64,000 nt of DNA from Cherax quadricarinatus. Its lineage: Eukaryota; Arthropoda; Malacostraca; Decapoda; Parastacidae. Where the stretch lies: NCBI RefSeq assembly GCF_038502225.1, contig NC_091378.1, positions 3,489,949-3,553,948 on the forward strand, read 5' to 3'. Shown in pieces: positions 21,659 through 32,701 of the stretch. The stretch's first letter is position 1; every line of letters starts with the position of its first letter. Under the pieces are notes generated by a model that did no database searches, had not been told where the DNA came from, and was given only the letters and a program-made list of their open reading frames with translations. The position numbers and the translations under genes are program-made.

Positions 21659-21749
21659 GACTCACGAAATCGTAATGACACGATTGCAAACAAACCATAC
21701 CACGGGCGGGATTTGAACCCGCAATCGTGTCATTACGATTTCGTGAGTC
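21659..21749. repeat. Perfect 29-bp inverted repeat around a reverse SINE-2 B-box
   Basis: Arms 21659-21687 and 21721-21749 are perfectly complementary over 29 bp, with a 33-nt loop. The loop holds the reverse of a tRNA-like B box ('cgggatttgaaccc'). See the SINE-2 copies downstream. Confidence 0.85.
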
Positions 21750-21784
21750 ATGTTGACGGCAGTGAGGGGACTTGAGCTAGAGTT

Positions 21785-22000
21785 CGTCACGGCCATGCTA
21801 GCTGGAGATTCGTCTGTAAAAACTTGCATTTGTGGTCACAGTGGTGCCTATGCTAACTTTCCTATGGTGTAGAAATATACCTAGTTGGACGAATCTTATT
21901 GTGGCTAGCTGGTCCAGTGGCTAACGCGACGGTCTGGAGTTTTGAGACTCTCTGACCGCGGGTTCAAATCCCGCCCGTGGTAAGGTTTGTTTCCTCCAAC
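21785..22000 (+). mobile_element. tRNA-derived SINE, family 2
   Basis: A leader with 'gctagctggagattcgtctg' and 'gtggtcacagtggtgcctat' precedes a tRNA-like part. This has an A box (tggtccagtgg, 21910-21920) and a B box (ggttcaaatcc, 21961-21971), ending 'gcccgtggtaaggttt'. A second full copy lies at 24335-24537. Reverse fragments are at 21690-21722 and 22470-22530. The order leader-then-tRNA is unusual for a SINE, so the leader may be a separate element carried along. Confidence 0.7.
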
Positions 22001-22469
22001 TTTTTCATAAAGGTACTAAGGCCTCGTCATAGATTAGATTTGCCACCGAAGTGGATAATTTATTGTGCACCTCATATCCATCCTGTGGATGGTAAGGTAT
22101 ATGGATGCTCAAAAGGCCTAGGAACTAGGCTTTACTAGGCTTTACTAGGATTTACTAGGATTTACAGGAGTACATCTGTATCTACATCTGCAGTTCGCTT
22201 AACTGTTACAAGCAAATTTAGAAAATTTGCTTATTATATAAGGCATTTTATTTTCATTAATAAGATATCTTAACATGTCACATAGGTTATTATACTGTCT
22301 ATATTCCTCAATAAGTGGACCCTGATAGGTATCGTTTTGCTTCAGATTTTTCAGTGCTGTCAGTGAACGCATTGAGCGTCACAGCCAAAGAAAGCATGTA
22401 GTCCAATGAGAGTGTTAGACGCTCACTTTCATAAAGATAGCAAACATGTTGATATATCGATGCCATGTA

Positions 22470-22530
22470 AACAAACCGTACCACAGGTGGGGTTAGAACC
22501 CGCGATCAGAGAGTCTCAAAACTGTTATGT
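22470..22530 (-). mobile_element. SINE-2 fragment
   Basis: 'aaccgtaccacaggtgggg' and 'gaacccgcgatcagagagtc' are the reverse of the SINE-2 tRNA-like part. The surrounding 22001-22600 has no recognised gene. Confidence 0.6.
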
Positions 22531-22604
22531 GCTTCACACACGTCTGATGCAGATGGTGGAATATTTTCTTGAGGAAGAAAAAGGCACAATACAGTGACGG
22601 GATT

Positions 22605-22659
22605 AATACACAAATATCCCGCTTCTCTCTTTCTCATATGTACGGGATATTTGTGTATT
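22605..22659. repeat. 17-bp-arm inverted repeat
   Basis: Arms 22605-22621 and 22643-22659 are perfect, with a 21-nt loop. The right arm and loop match the flank of the class 2 element at 2391-2430. Confidence 0.8.
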
Positions 22660-22854
22660 CAGCTCTGAGTGCTTTTGCAAGCTCATAGCACAGGAGGAAT
22701 TTTCAACACTCATCTGAAGAAGAAAGTCTTCTTCTGGAGACATCCTCCAGTTCTTCTTTGTCTAGGCTTTTACCTGGGTGACAGCAAGAGCATCTATACC
22801 TAACACGTGTGTAAGAGTTAGGTATCTTTATTCCAGACTATGGAGCAAAACTCG

Positions 22855-23035
22855 TCTCCAGGCTGAGGGACTGACTATCTCAAAACTACATCCTCAGGGG
22901 TGATGGACTGATTACATCGTCTTCACATCTCTACTGCTTCTGCTAACTCTTCTTTCTGTACTCGACTGAAGATGCCTAATGTGTAGGCGAAACGTTTCAC
23001 AATAAACATTCCTAACTGTTGCACATGTCTTATTT
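22855..23035 (+). mobile_element. Class 1 ribozyme-like dispersed element
   Basis: Same order as the 14281 copy ('ccaggctgagggactga', then the core). CTGAAGA is at 22966-22972. A perfect 5-bp hairpin GCCTA (22974-22978)/TAGGC (22984-22988) with loop ATGTG is followed by GAAAC (22989-22993) and GTT. The stem I pairing has one mismatch (CGA 22963-22965 with TCA 22997-22999). It ends 'aataaacattcctaactgtt'. Confidence 0.6.
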
Positions 23036-23541
23036 GTACCATTTTCATATTCATCTATACCTGGTACCAGTCTAAATGTAAGGACAGTCAGAGGTGCCAC
23101 AGTCAGACTGAGAAACAGTTCTCTGATACAATATAAACAGTTAACCTTGCACACCTTTCCTCAGTAGCATCATTGACCTCCTGTGACAAGAAGAGCATCA
23201 TGTGTGTACAGACAGTAAAAGCCTTCAGCCTTAACCTCTTCCCTTCTGGCAATGACGAGCATTTTTCTGTCCAATTTCCTAACTCGCAGCTTTCCCGGTT
23301 TTTCATCTGCTCTTAGGTCAGTCTGCATAGTTAAGGTCCTCTCATATGTTTTGCTCTCTCAAGAATTTACTAAGTTTCTCACAGAAGATTTACTTCGCCT
23401 CTAAAACTGCGGATTAGTGCGGGTCTTTGACTCACTGACTTTCTTCAAACTTCAGATATGGATTAATCTGTAAGATTTTCTTTGGTAATAATGTCACGTA
23501 ATTTATTCATGGTCATGATGCTCTGATATTTCTTGTGGTAG

Positions 23542-23636
23542 GTCTCCTGTACTAGGCCACCTGTGACAGGTCTCCTGTAGTAAGCCACCTGTGACAGGTC
23601 TCCTGTAGTAAACCACCTGTGGTAGATCACCTGTGG
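23542..23636 (+). repeat. Short ~34-bp tandem repeat (ggtctcctgtagtaagcc...)
   Basis: Three to four imperfect units with 'acctgtgacaggtctcctgt'. Confidence 0.75.
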
Positions 23637-23697
23637 TATCTTCCTATCACTAGGACAGCACGGTCTATGATATCAGCACCTCTCAGGAGGATTTTTA

Positions 23698-23727
23698 AGT
23701 AGCCCACACTGTTAGGTGTGGGCTACT
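23698..23727. repeat. 12-bp-arm hairpin
   Basis: AGTAGCCCACAC (23698-23709) pairs with GTGTGGGCTACT (23716-23727), loop 6 nt. Isolated; no T-run follows, so it is not a terminator. Confidence 0.75.
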
Positions 23728-23799
23728 CAGGTGATACCAGATTTGAGTCTTGACCATCTACTGCTAGCTTCTTGTCCATCCACTGCTAGCTTAACATAA

Positions 23800-23990
23800 G
23801 AACACAAGAAATGATGAGCACTGCAGCAGGCCTACTGGCCGCAACTAAGCAAGTCCTTTTCTAAACCAACCATCTCCACCCACTCACTTGTCCAGCCTTT
23901 TCCCAAAATTTCCCAAGAATTAACTTCTAAATACCTCAAATACTAATCAAACCCAGCCCTTCTCACTCATATATTTGTCTAGACTATCCA
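23800..23990. mobile_element. Remnant of the 'ctgcagcaggcctactgg' dispersed family (Penelope-associated)
   Basis: 'gcactgcagcaggcctactg' at 23819 matches 'aacactgcagcaggtccgct' at 61183, which lies in the Penelope end there. The region to 24330 shows no gene. Confidence 0.45.
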
Positions 23991-24334
23991 ATGGCAGTTT
24001 TTCTACCCAACACAATCACATTAACTTGTCCCAACATTAAAGTCCTCTGACTGTATAATCGCTGCTTCCAGTCATCTTCTAGTTCCGGCTTCTTTCTCTG
24101 TTACCAGCCTGGGGTTTGAGGCATTAAAATGGAGATCAAATTTCAACAATGTGGCTACAGACCTTGTTTTTTGTAATTCCACTGCTGCACATCCTGCTCG
24201 CTCTCAGGAATGACCTTACAAGCATTTCTCTGGCCGTCTTCTGGCCGTGGTGCTAGAAAAAAAAAGATTTCGCTTTTTCTTTGGTTGGCTTCTCATCTCT
24301 CTGTTTTGTTATATTACCAGCAGTATCTCTATTA

Positions 24335-24537
24335 TTACGGCCACGCTAGCTGGAGATTCGTCTGTAAAAACTTGCATTTGTGGTCACAGTGGTGCCTATG
24401 CTAACCTTCCTATAGTGTAGAAATATATCTAGTTGGACGAATCTTATTGTGGCTAGCTGATCCAGTGGCTAACGCGACGGTCTGGAGTTCTGAGACTCTC
24501 TGACCGCGGGTTCTATTCCCGCCCGTGGTATGGTTTA
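24335..24537 (+). mobile_element. tRNA-derived SINE, family 2
   Basis: Nearly identical to 21785-22000 across leader and tRNA-like part. A box 24458-24468, B box 24509-24519 (one base altered), ending 'gcccgtggtatggttt'. Confidence 0.7.
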
Positions 24538-24594
24538 CTTCTTCCTCTCCTTGTCCCGTCCCTATCCTCCCTCCCCCTCAGTGGCTCCCTCCCT

Positions 24595-24755
24595 TGATGA
24601 AACGTTTCGCCAGCACAGTAGGCTTCTTCAGTCACATACGAAGGAAGCAATAGAAATTAATGTAATTAATCCAATGATGCAATCAGTCCATCAGCCTTGG
24701 ATAAAAAGTATTTGAGGTGATCAGTCCCTCAGCCTGGAGATGAGTTCAGCTCCAA
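24595..24755 (-). mobile_element. Class 1 ribozyme-like dispersed element (minus strand)
   Basis: On the minus strand, CTGAAGA (plus 24625-24631) is followed by an extra A, GCC (24621-24623), a 9-nt loop, GGC (24609-24611), GAAAC (24604-24608) and GTT (24601-24603). TGA (24632-24634) pairs with TCA (24598-24600), a fully matched stem I. The upstream segment, 'ccaggctgagggactgatca' in reverse, matches the other copies. Confidence 0.6.
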
Positions 24756-24764
24756 GGTCTGGAA

Positions 24765-24850
24765 CGATGTTTTGTCTTGTAAATGGTCCAAGCCAGGCCG
24801 AAACGTCGTGATATGTTTCTCTCTCTTTCCTATGTGCTGGGTATCGCAGT
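24765..24850 (+). mobile_element. Class 2 hairpin-GAAACGTC element
   Basis: GGTC (24785-24788) pairs with GGCC (24796-24799, one G-T), directly followed by GAAACGTC (24800-24807). The flank 'tttctctctttcctatgtgc' resembles 2391-2410. Confidence 0.55.
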
Positions 24851-24977
24851 ATCTCGAAAGGATACGGTGATCCTGGAGTCGATTTCAGGGGAGGGGGTCA
24901 ACGCCGCCGCACCCCACTCCCTGACCAGGGCTCCAGGATTCATAAATAAAACAGGTTTATCAGCTGGCGGTTTAGCT

Positions 24978-25033
24978 GATACCAGTATGTCGATACCAGT
25001 ATGTCGATACCAGTATGTCGATACCAGTATGTC
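24978..25033 (+). repeat. 14-bp tandem repeat (gataccagtatgtc)
   Basis: Four exact units. The region 25034-25960 that follows has only short GAAACGT/CGTTTC remnants (25065, 25229) and a class 1 flank near 25300, no gene. Confidence 0.85.
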
Positions 25034-25954
25034 GATCAAGGTTTAACCAGGGCTACGTTTCGTCCAGGTCTCAGCAGAGCTTTGTCTTGACTCTATAAAG
25101 CTCTACGCAGAACAAAACGTTCTTCCAATTAAAAATTGTGAAGTTTGTGTCTTTGATAAAGACGAAACACAAACTCACGTAAATGGGGAAGAATTAAACA
25201 CATGCAACATCTGGGTTTCTTTCCCTGTAGACGTTTCCCCCATCCAGTGACTTTATCAGTACAAAGACATACTGTGAAAACTTTGAAACTATATACAAAG
25301 ACGGGGTAATCAGTCCCTCAGCCTTGGCGTTGGTGAAGATCACCTTAGTGTTGAAGACTGGAACCGAAGAAGGAATTTGAACCTGTTAACCTCCGATCCC
25401 CTGTGGGTTCAGCGCTCTTTCTACTCCCTCCCCTCACTCATTCCCAATTAATACGGAGCGCCGTCAAGGCTCGAACCTCCGTCCTAAGACACCCACTCAA
25501 TATTTCCTCTCAATTTCTCAAAGAATTAAGGAAGGGGCGGCGGACCCAGCAATAAAACACGGGAGAACAGAGGAAGGAGGAGGTAATGGCTAAACATTGA
25601 CCAATTATAATCGTGCCCACTTAATCCTCGGCCTCTAATTGGCTCATTAGCATCGGAACTTCCCCCACTTCCCCCCAAATCACCCCCTCCCCTCCCACCA
25701 CCCCTCCCCCTAGACCCTATAATTAGAAACCATAATGATGCAGATGTATCGATTATCTTACAACGTTTCATTCACGACGTTTTTAATATATATTTGTGCG
25801 TCATTAGACGTCTCGGCGTTGGTCGTCGGAAAAGGGCGTTTTTCTTTTGTTTTTCTTTTGTTTTCTTTTGATTTTCTTTTGTTTTCTTCTCGCGGTGATT
25901 AGCGTGATGACTTTTGTTTTTTCTATGCCTTTTTTTAAAGGATTCTTGGGACCC

Positions 25955-26016
25955 CTTTCAAGGGATCTTGACGCCGGTGAGGGGGGGAGTGGGGCTCTTG
26001 ATCCAAGGAGCTGGAC
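25955..26016 (+). repeat. Ret-A retroposon fragment
   Basis: 'aagggatcttgacgccggtg' and 'ggggctcttgatccaagga' match the 5' part of the 5130 copy. Confidence 0.55.
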
Positions 26017-26121
26017 GTATCGTTGACGTCTCAGGACGGACACGGGATATCGTAGAAATTCTAAATATTTGCAAGTTAGGATATCGTAAGTTATAAAGCG
26101 TTCAAGGTCTTAAGTTACAAG

Positions 26122-26682
26122 ATACAAGCGTCAGCGGCACTGTCAGCAGCGTCAGCGGCACTGTCAGCAGCGTTAGCGGCACTGTCAGCAGCATCAGCGG
26201 AACTGTCAGCAGCGTTAGCGGCACTGTCAGCAGCGTCAGCGGAACTGTCAGCAGCGTTAGCGGCACTGTCAGCAGCGTCAGCGGAACTGTCAGCAGCGTC
26301 AGCGGCACTGTCAGCAGCGTCAGCGGAACTGTCAGCAGCGTCAGCGGCACTGTCAACAGCGTCAGCGGCACTGTCAGCAGCGTCAGCGGAACTGTCAGCA
26401 GCGTCAGCGGAACTGTCAGCAGCGTCAGCGGCACTGTCAGCAGCGTCAGCGGAACTGTCAGCAGCGTCAGCGGAACTGTCAGCAGCGTTAGCGGCACTGT
26501 CAGCAGCGTCAGCGGCACTGTCAGCAGCGTTAGCGGCACTGTCAGCAGCGTCAGCGGCACTGTCAGCAGCGTCAGCGGAACTGTCAGCAGCGTCAGCGGC
26601 ACTGTCAGCAGCGTCAGCGGAACTGTCAGCAGCGTCAGCGGCACTGTCAGCAGCGTTAGCGGCACTGTCAGCAGCATCAGCT
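26122..26682 (+). repeat. 21-bp minisatellite (gcagcgtcagcggcactgtc...)
   Basis: About 27 units with two main variants (cggcactg / cggaactg; gcgtcagc / gcgttagc). The 21-bp period keeps phase, giving two 191-codon minus-strand frames (one Ala/Asp/Ser-rich, the other Leu/Thr/Val-rich). Neither has a signal beyond the repeat. I treat it as non-coding. Confidence 0.9.
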
Positions 26683-26784
26683 GCTAACATCTAAGACCTA
26701 ACAGATCACAACAGAACTTTACACCTCCTTCCATTTTTTCGCTTCTTCCTTCCTTAACTGACTGTATTTCCACAGATACTTGAA

Positions 26785-28825
26785 ACCCTGTCACACTTCT
26801 CCCTATCCCCTGTCACACTTCTCCCTATCCCCTGTCACACTTCTCCCTATCCCCTGTCACACTTCTCCCTATCCCCTGTCACACTTCTCCCTATCCCCTG
26901 TCACACTTCTCCCTATCCCCCTGTCACACTTCTCCCTATCCCCTGTCACACTTCTCCCTATCCCCTGTCACACTTCTCCCTATCCCCTGTCACACTTCTC
27001 CCTATCCCCTGTCACACTTCTCCCTATCCCCTGTCACACTTCTCCCTATCCCCTGTCACACTTCCCCCTATCCCCTGTCACACTTCTCCCTATCCCCTGT
27101 AACACTTCTCCCTATCCCCTGTCACACTTCTCCCTGTCCCCTGTCACACTTCTCCCTATCCCCTGTCACACTTCTCCCTATCCCCTGTCACACTTCTCCC
27201 TATCCCCTGTCACACTTCTCCCTATCCCCTGTCACACTTCTCCCTATCCCCTGTCACACTTCTCCCTATCCCCTGTCACACTTCTCCCTATCCCCTGTCA
27301 CACTTCTCCCTATCCCCTGTCACACTTCTCCCTATCCCCTGTCACACTTCTCCCTATCCCCTGTCACACTTCTCCCTATCCCCTGTCACACTTCTCCCTA
27401 TCCCCTGTCACACTTCTCCCTATCCCCCTGTCACACTTCTCCCTATCCCCCTGTCACACTTCTCCCTATCCCCTGTCACACTTCTCCCTATCCCCTGTCA
27501 CACTTCTCCCTATCCCCTGTCACACTTCTCCCTATCCCCTGTCACACTTCTCCCTATCCCCTGTCACACTTCTCCCTATCCCCTGTCACACTTCTCCCTA
27601 TCCCCCTGTCACACTTCTCCCTATCCCCCTGTCACACTTCTCCCTATCCCCTGTCACACTTCTCCCTATCCCCTGTCACACTTCTCCCTATCCCCTGTCA
27701 CACTTCTCCCTATCCCCTGTCACACTTCTCCCTATCCCCTGTCACACTTCTCCCTATCCCCTGTCACACTTCTCCCTATCCCCCTGTCACACTTCTCCCT
27801 ATCCCCCTGTCACAATTCTCCCTATCCCCTGTCACACTTCTCCCTATCCCCTGTCACACTTCTCCCTATCCCCTGTCACACTTCTCCCTATCCCCTGTCA
27901 CACTTCTCCCTATCCCCTGTCACACTTCTCCCTATCCCCTGTCACACTTCTCCCTATCCCCTGTCACACTTCTCCCTATCCCCTGTCACACTTCTCCCTA
28001 TCCCCTGTCACACTTCTCCCTATGCCCCTGTCACACTTCTCCCTATCCCCTGTCACACTTCTCCCTATCCCCTGTCACACTTCTCCCTATCCCCTGTCAC
28101 ACTTCTCCCTATCCCCTGTCACACTTCTCCCTATCCCCTGTCACACTTCTCCCTATCCCCTGTCACACTTCTCCCTATCCCCTGTTACACTTCTCCCTAT
28201 CCCCTGTCACACTTCTCCCTATCCCCTGTCACACTTCTCCCTATCCCCCCTGTCACACTTCTCCCTATCCCCTGTCACACTTCTCCCTATCCCCTGTCAC
28301 ACTTCTCCCTATCCCCTGTCACACTTCTCCCTATCCCCTGTCACACTTCTCCCTATCCCCTGTCACACTTCTCCCTATCCCCTGTCACACTTCTCCCTAT
28401 CCCCTGTCACACTTCTCCCTATCCCCTGTCACACTTCTCCCTATCCCCTGTCACACTTCTCCCTATCCCCCTGTCACACTTCTCCCTATCCCCCTGTCAC
28501 ACTTCTCCCTATCCCCTGTCACACTTCTCCCTATCCCCCTGTCACACTTCTCCCTATCCCCTGTCACACTTCTCCCTATCCCCCTGTCACACTTCTCCCT
28601 ATCCCCCTGTCACACTTCTCCCTATCCCCTGTCACACTTCTCCCTATCCCCTGTCACACTTCTCCCTATCCCCTGTCACACTTCTCCCTATCCCCTGTCA
28701 CACTTCTCCCTATCCCCCTGTCACACTTCTCCCTATCCCCTGTCACACTTCTCCCTATCCCCCTGTCACACTTCTCCCTATCCCCTGTCACACCTATCCC
28801 TATCCCCTGTCACATCTCTCCCTAT
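26785..28825 (+). repeat. 22-bp minisatellite (ctgtcacacttctccctatc...)
   Basis: About 92 very uniform units; the chief variation is an extra C (23-bp units). The 683-codon plus frame is an artefact of the stop-free unit. Uniformity suggests recent expansion. Confidence 0.95.
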
Positions 28826-28934
28826 TATTGAAATTGTGGGTTACAGTCACTCGACTCACCCCTGTCCTTATAGATTTCAGTACCGCTGAAATATCCTGTA
28901 TGAAAGATTTCAAACACTAGTTACAGGTACTGTA

Positions 28935-29200
28935 TACCTGGCTTGGGAAGATGCTTGAGTACCCCCTGTAGCTGGCTTCAGATAATATATCAGGACCTAT
29001 TATACCTGGCCTCAGGCGATACTTGACGACCCAGTATATCCGACTTCAGATGATACTTGACGACCCAGTATATCCGACTTCAGATGATACTTGATGACCC
29101 AGCATATCCGACTTCAGACGATTATTTAACGACCCAACATATCCGACTTCAGGCGATTACTTAACGACCCAGCATATCCGACTTCAGACACTACCCCAGC
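28935..29200 (+). repeat. ~42-bp tandem repeat (gacccagtatatccgacttc...)
   Basis: Six to seven units, the central ones close, the first two diverged. The 29201-29710 stretch shows no gene; the minus frame 29227-29514 has no recognisable domain. Confidence 0.85.
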
Positions 29201-29709
29201 CACAAAGCCAAACCGTAGTAGGGTAATTACATCGAGGCTGGGCTGGCCAGGTTCAGGCCAGCGTTGTAAACTTTCTCCCCCTTAATATATTTAAATAATA
29301 ACAGCGCTCCTTTCAATTCTTTTGTTATTGTTAAGAAGATTAACTCTCGTAGCTGTGGTCCTGCCTGTCTTGTTGCTCGGTCGTAACTGATGGGGACTTC
29401 AAATAGATGATAGAATGGGAGGAGACGACCATGGGGTTTGCCATGGGTTGTTGGGAGTTGATGAGGGGTTGAGAGAAAGAAAGAGAGAACGAAATCACAA
29501 GACAAAATCAACAAAGAAACACGTAATACACAGCAACAGACAATTCAGTATTAGCATCTGTGATAATTTATTATAAGCATCTGGGGATGATTATTACTCG
29601 ACGTCAACAACAATAATTATTACAATGCTAATTAGGGAGATATTTATATTTGCTTAAGTCATGGAGAAGCCAAGTAGTTAATTATCTATTGGTTTATTAG
29701 TTATATAAA

Positions 29710-29711
<2 letters not shown>

Positions 29712-29764
<53 letters not shown>
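29712..29764 (+). repeat. (GA)n microsatellite
   Basis: Pure AG run of about 53 bp. The 29765-30125 stretch is unassigned. Confidence 0.95.
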
Positions 29765-29770
<6 letters not shown>

Positions 29771-30129
29771 CTTGTTCATTAACCCTGCCTATATTACAGT
29801 AACTTACCCTAACTTACACCTAACTTAACCTGACTTTAACAAAAAAATATTTAAAAAAATACTGTAACTAAGCCGGGAATTAAAGTGAGTATTTACTGCC
29901 CATAGAGAGCCAATAAAGTATTTAAACCACTGAGAATTTTTGAAGGAGCTGGAAATGTACTGACTGGATACAAATTTGAGATACTCAGTGACATAAACAT
30001 GGAAGATACTAGAGGACTTGGTCGCAAAATCTATTCACTACCATAACACCATACTGGAGTGAGAGATGTGGGAGGAAATGTGAAATAAAGCCAGAGAGAA
30101 GTAGGAGCTTACTGGACTAGGCTGTGAGG

Positions 30130-30920
30130 TAATAAGGTTACTGGAGGCTGGAAAATTAACTGGAGGCTGGAAGCTTACCTGGAGGCTGGAAGCTTAACTG
30201 GATGCTGGAACTGGAGACTGGAGGCTTAACTGGATGCTGGAACTGGAGGCTGGTAGCTTAACTGGACGCTGGAACTGGAGGCTGGTAGCTTAACTGGATG
30301 CTGGAACTGGAGGCTGGTAGCTTAACTGGATGCTGGAACTGGAGGCTTAACTGGATGCTGGAACTGGAGGCTGGTAGCTTAACTGGATGCTGGAACTGGA
30401 GGCTGGAGGCTTAACTGGATGCTGGAACTGGAGGCTGGTAGCTTAACTGGATGCTGGAACTGGAGGCCGGAGGCTTAACTGGATGCTGGAACTGGAGGCT
30501 GGTAGCTTAACTGGATGCTGGAACTGGAGGCTGGAGGCTTAACTGGATGCTGGAACTGGAGATTGGAGGCTTAACTGGATGCTGGAACTGGAGGCTGGAG
30601 GCTTAACTGGATGCTGGAGCTGGAGGCTTAACTGGATGCTGGAACTGGAGGCTGGAGGCTTAACTGGATGCTGGAACTGGAGGCTGGTAGCTTAACTGGA
30701 TGCTGGAAGCTTAACTGGATACTGGAACTGGAGGCTGGAAGCTTAACTGGATGCTGGAACTGGAGGCTGGAAGCTTAACTGGATGTTGGAACTGGAGGCT
30801 GGAAGCTTAACTGGATGCTGGAACTGGAGGCTGGAGGCTTAACTGGATGCTGGAACTGGAGGCTGGTAGCTTAACTGGATGCTGGAACTGGAGGCTGGTA
30901 GCTTAACTGGATGCTGGAAC
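30130..30920 (+). repeat. 32-bp minisatellite (aactggatgctggaactgga...)
   Basis: About 25 units with deletion variants. 'ggctggtagctt', 'ggctggaggctt' and 'ggctggaagctt' alternate in blocks. Confidence 0.9.
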
Positions 30921-30984
30921 AACAGAGTTGATGAGTGGAGATTAGGTAACGACTTCAAGTTCTTAGTGGATGTTAGTTCTCTCT

Positions 30985-31239
<255 letters not shown>

Positions 31240-31250
<11 letters not shown>

Positions 31251-31345
31251 GGGTTATACGGCACCTGGGAGGCAATCAGGTTAGATCCAATGGGAGGACA
31301 GATCCAGTTCACTGGATCAAGAGCCCTCGACCAACATCGCGGGTA
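31240..31345 (-). repeat. Ret-A retroposon fragment
   Basis: 'cacctgggaggcaatcaggt', 'cactggatcaagagccct' and 'gaccaacatcg' in Ret-A minus order. The 31346-31530 stretch is unassigned. Confidence 0.65.
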
Positions 31346-31535
31346 AAAAAAGAACATCCACTTCACTGGCTGTATTTCCGGCTATTGTTTTCTCAGTGGG
31401 AGAATTTACGGAGCTTCACGTTCAGGAATGGCAGAGAAACTGGTCACCGTCTTGCAGATATCACCATATTTTCTTCTTTTTTTTTTAGCTGTCTTGCAGT
31501 CCAGTGGATTAGCCTTTGTTGTCGAAGCTGTCATG

Positions 31536-31575
31536 ATTACTGTCTCTCTCAGCTGTTGCTGAGAGGGACAGTAAT
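31536..31575. repeat. 18-bp-arm hairpin with 4-nt loop
   Basis: 31536-31553 pairs with 31558-31575 (one G-T pair), loop TGTT. A related shorter half-palindrome ('cagctgttgttgagg') follows at about 31588. No gene context. Confidence 0.8.
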
Positions 31576-31787
31576 GGCCCTTTCTCAGCTGTTGTTGAGG
31601 AAGGATCATTTCTCAGAGTGTCATTCTCATCCTTTATTTACGTTCCCCTGAACGCCGGAAAGCTTGTTCCGCGTCTCGTAAGTTGAAATAATCTCATTAT
31701 CGACAGGTAATGGTGCATTGTGTGTCATTTCGTGTAGTCTCCCCTGCATCCTAATTACTGTCTCTCTAAATTAAGAACTCCAGAGTG

Positions 31788-31890
31788 ATTTTCACGAAGG
31801 ACTGGAGGCGTGTGGGTTATTCACGAAGGACTGAAGGCATGTGGGTATTCCACGAAGGAGTGAAGGTGTGTGGGTCACCCACGGGAAGGT
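31788..31890 (+). repeat. ~29-bp tandem repeat (ttcacgaaggactggaggc...)
   Basis: Three to four imperfect units. Confidence 0.75.
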
Positions 31891-32029
31891 ATGGGGGGTG
31901 GCTTGGTTCCCCTGAACGCTATCTGCTGGCAGTTCTCTGGTCGGAGACAGACTTGGTTTGGTGTTTTTGGACGATATCAATGTGTGTCAGATATTTTAGG
32001 AAGGAAGAAAGCCGTAATATTGTGGCTGT

Positions 32030-32455
32030 AACAATCCACAACTAACATACAATACCCTGGCTACAACAATTCACTACAAACCCACAATATCCTGGCTACA
32101 ACAATCCACAATACCCTGGCTACAACAACTCACAACTAACCCACAATACCCTGGCTACAACAATTCACAATTAACCCACAATGCCCTGGCTACAACAATT
32201 CACAATTAACCCACAATACCCTGGCAGCAACAATTCACAACTAATCCACAATACCCTGGCAGCAACAACTTACAACTAACCCACAATACCCTGGCAGCAA
32301 CAATTCAAAACTAACCCACAATACCCTGGCTACAACAATTCACAACTAACCCACAATACCCTGGCAGCAACAATTCACAACTAACCCACAATACCCTGGC
32401 TACAACAATTCACAGCTAACCCACAATACCCTGGCTGCAACAATTAACAACTAAC
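32030..32455 (+). repeat. ~35-bp tandem repeat (cccacaataccctggctac...)
   Basis: About 12 units with 'ggctacaacaattcaca' / 'ggcagcaacaattcaca' variants. Confidence 0.85.
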
Positions 32456-32481
32456 CCACACTTACACAGGAACCTTCAAAA

Positions 32482-32545
32482 GATGTTTCGGTCGGTACTG
32501 AACAATAACTAGATAATGGTTCAGAAAGAACCGAAACATCATCTA
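32482..32545. mobile_element. Class 2 motif as an inverted pair
   Basis: On the plus strand, GGTTC (32518-32522) pairs with GAACC (32528-32532), then GAAAC (32533-32537) ATC. The stretch 32482-32503 ('atgtttcggtcggtactgaa') is a diverged inverse copy. The stem sequence differs from GGTCC/GGACC copies but remains paired. Confidence 0.5.
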
Positions 32546-32637
32546 AATATTTCCTCTCTAAGAGAATTTTCTAGGAATTCTTCGACCCATTTTTATAACT
32601 GCGAAAATTTGCAATGTAATGATCGTCTCTAAACAAC

Positions 32638-32638
<1 letters not shown>

Positions 32639-32680
<42 letters not shown>
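32639..32680 (+). repeat. (TG)n microsatellite
   Basis: Pure TG run of about 40 bp. Confidence 0.95.
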
Positions 32681-32683
<3 letters not shown>

Positions 32684-32701
32684 GATGACACAGCTGAAAA
32701 G

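Noticed and set aside
21901..21985. tRNA gene with long variable arm
   Set aside because: Same reasoning: it is part of a duplicated ~200-bp element (also at 24335), and acceptor pairing is poor.
23698..23727. Rho-independent terminator
   Set aside because: No T-run follows and the context is a eukaryotic genome.
25065..25085. Canonical hammerhead core on the minus strand (CTGCTGAG..GGACGAAACGTA)
   Set aside because: The invariant A of CUGA is C here and stem II cannot form properly; kept only as a motif remnant.
26115..26690. 191-codon Ala/Asp/Ser repeat protein (minus strand)
   Set aside because: Considered as a low-complexity or antifreeze-like protein. The 21-bp period alone explains it, an equally long frame exists in another phase, and there is no signal peptide or flanking exon.
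26780..28831. 683-codon Ser/Pro/His/Leu-rich frame
   Set aside because: Pure 22-bp tandem repeat; the amino acid period of 22 follows from the nucleotide period.
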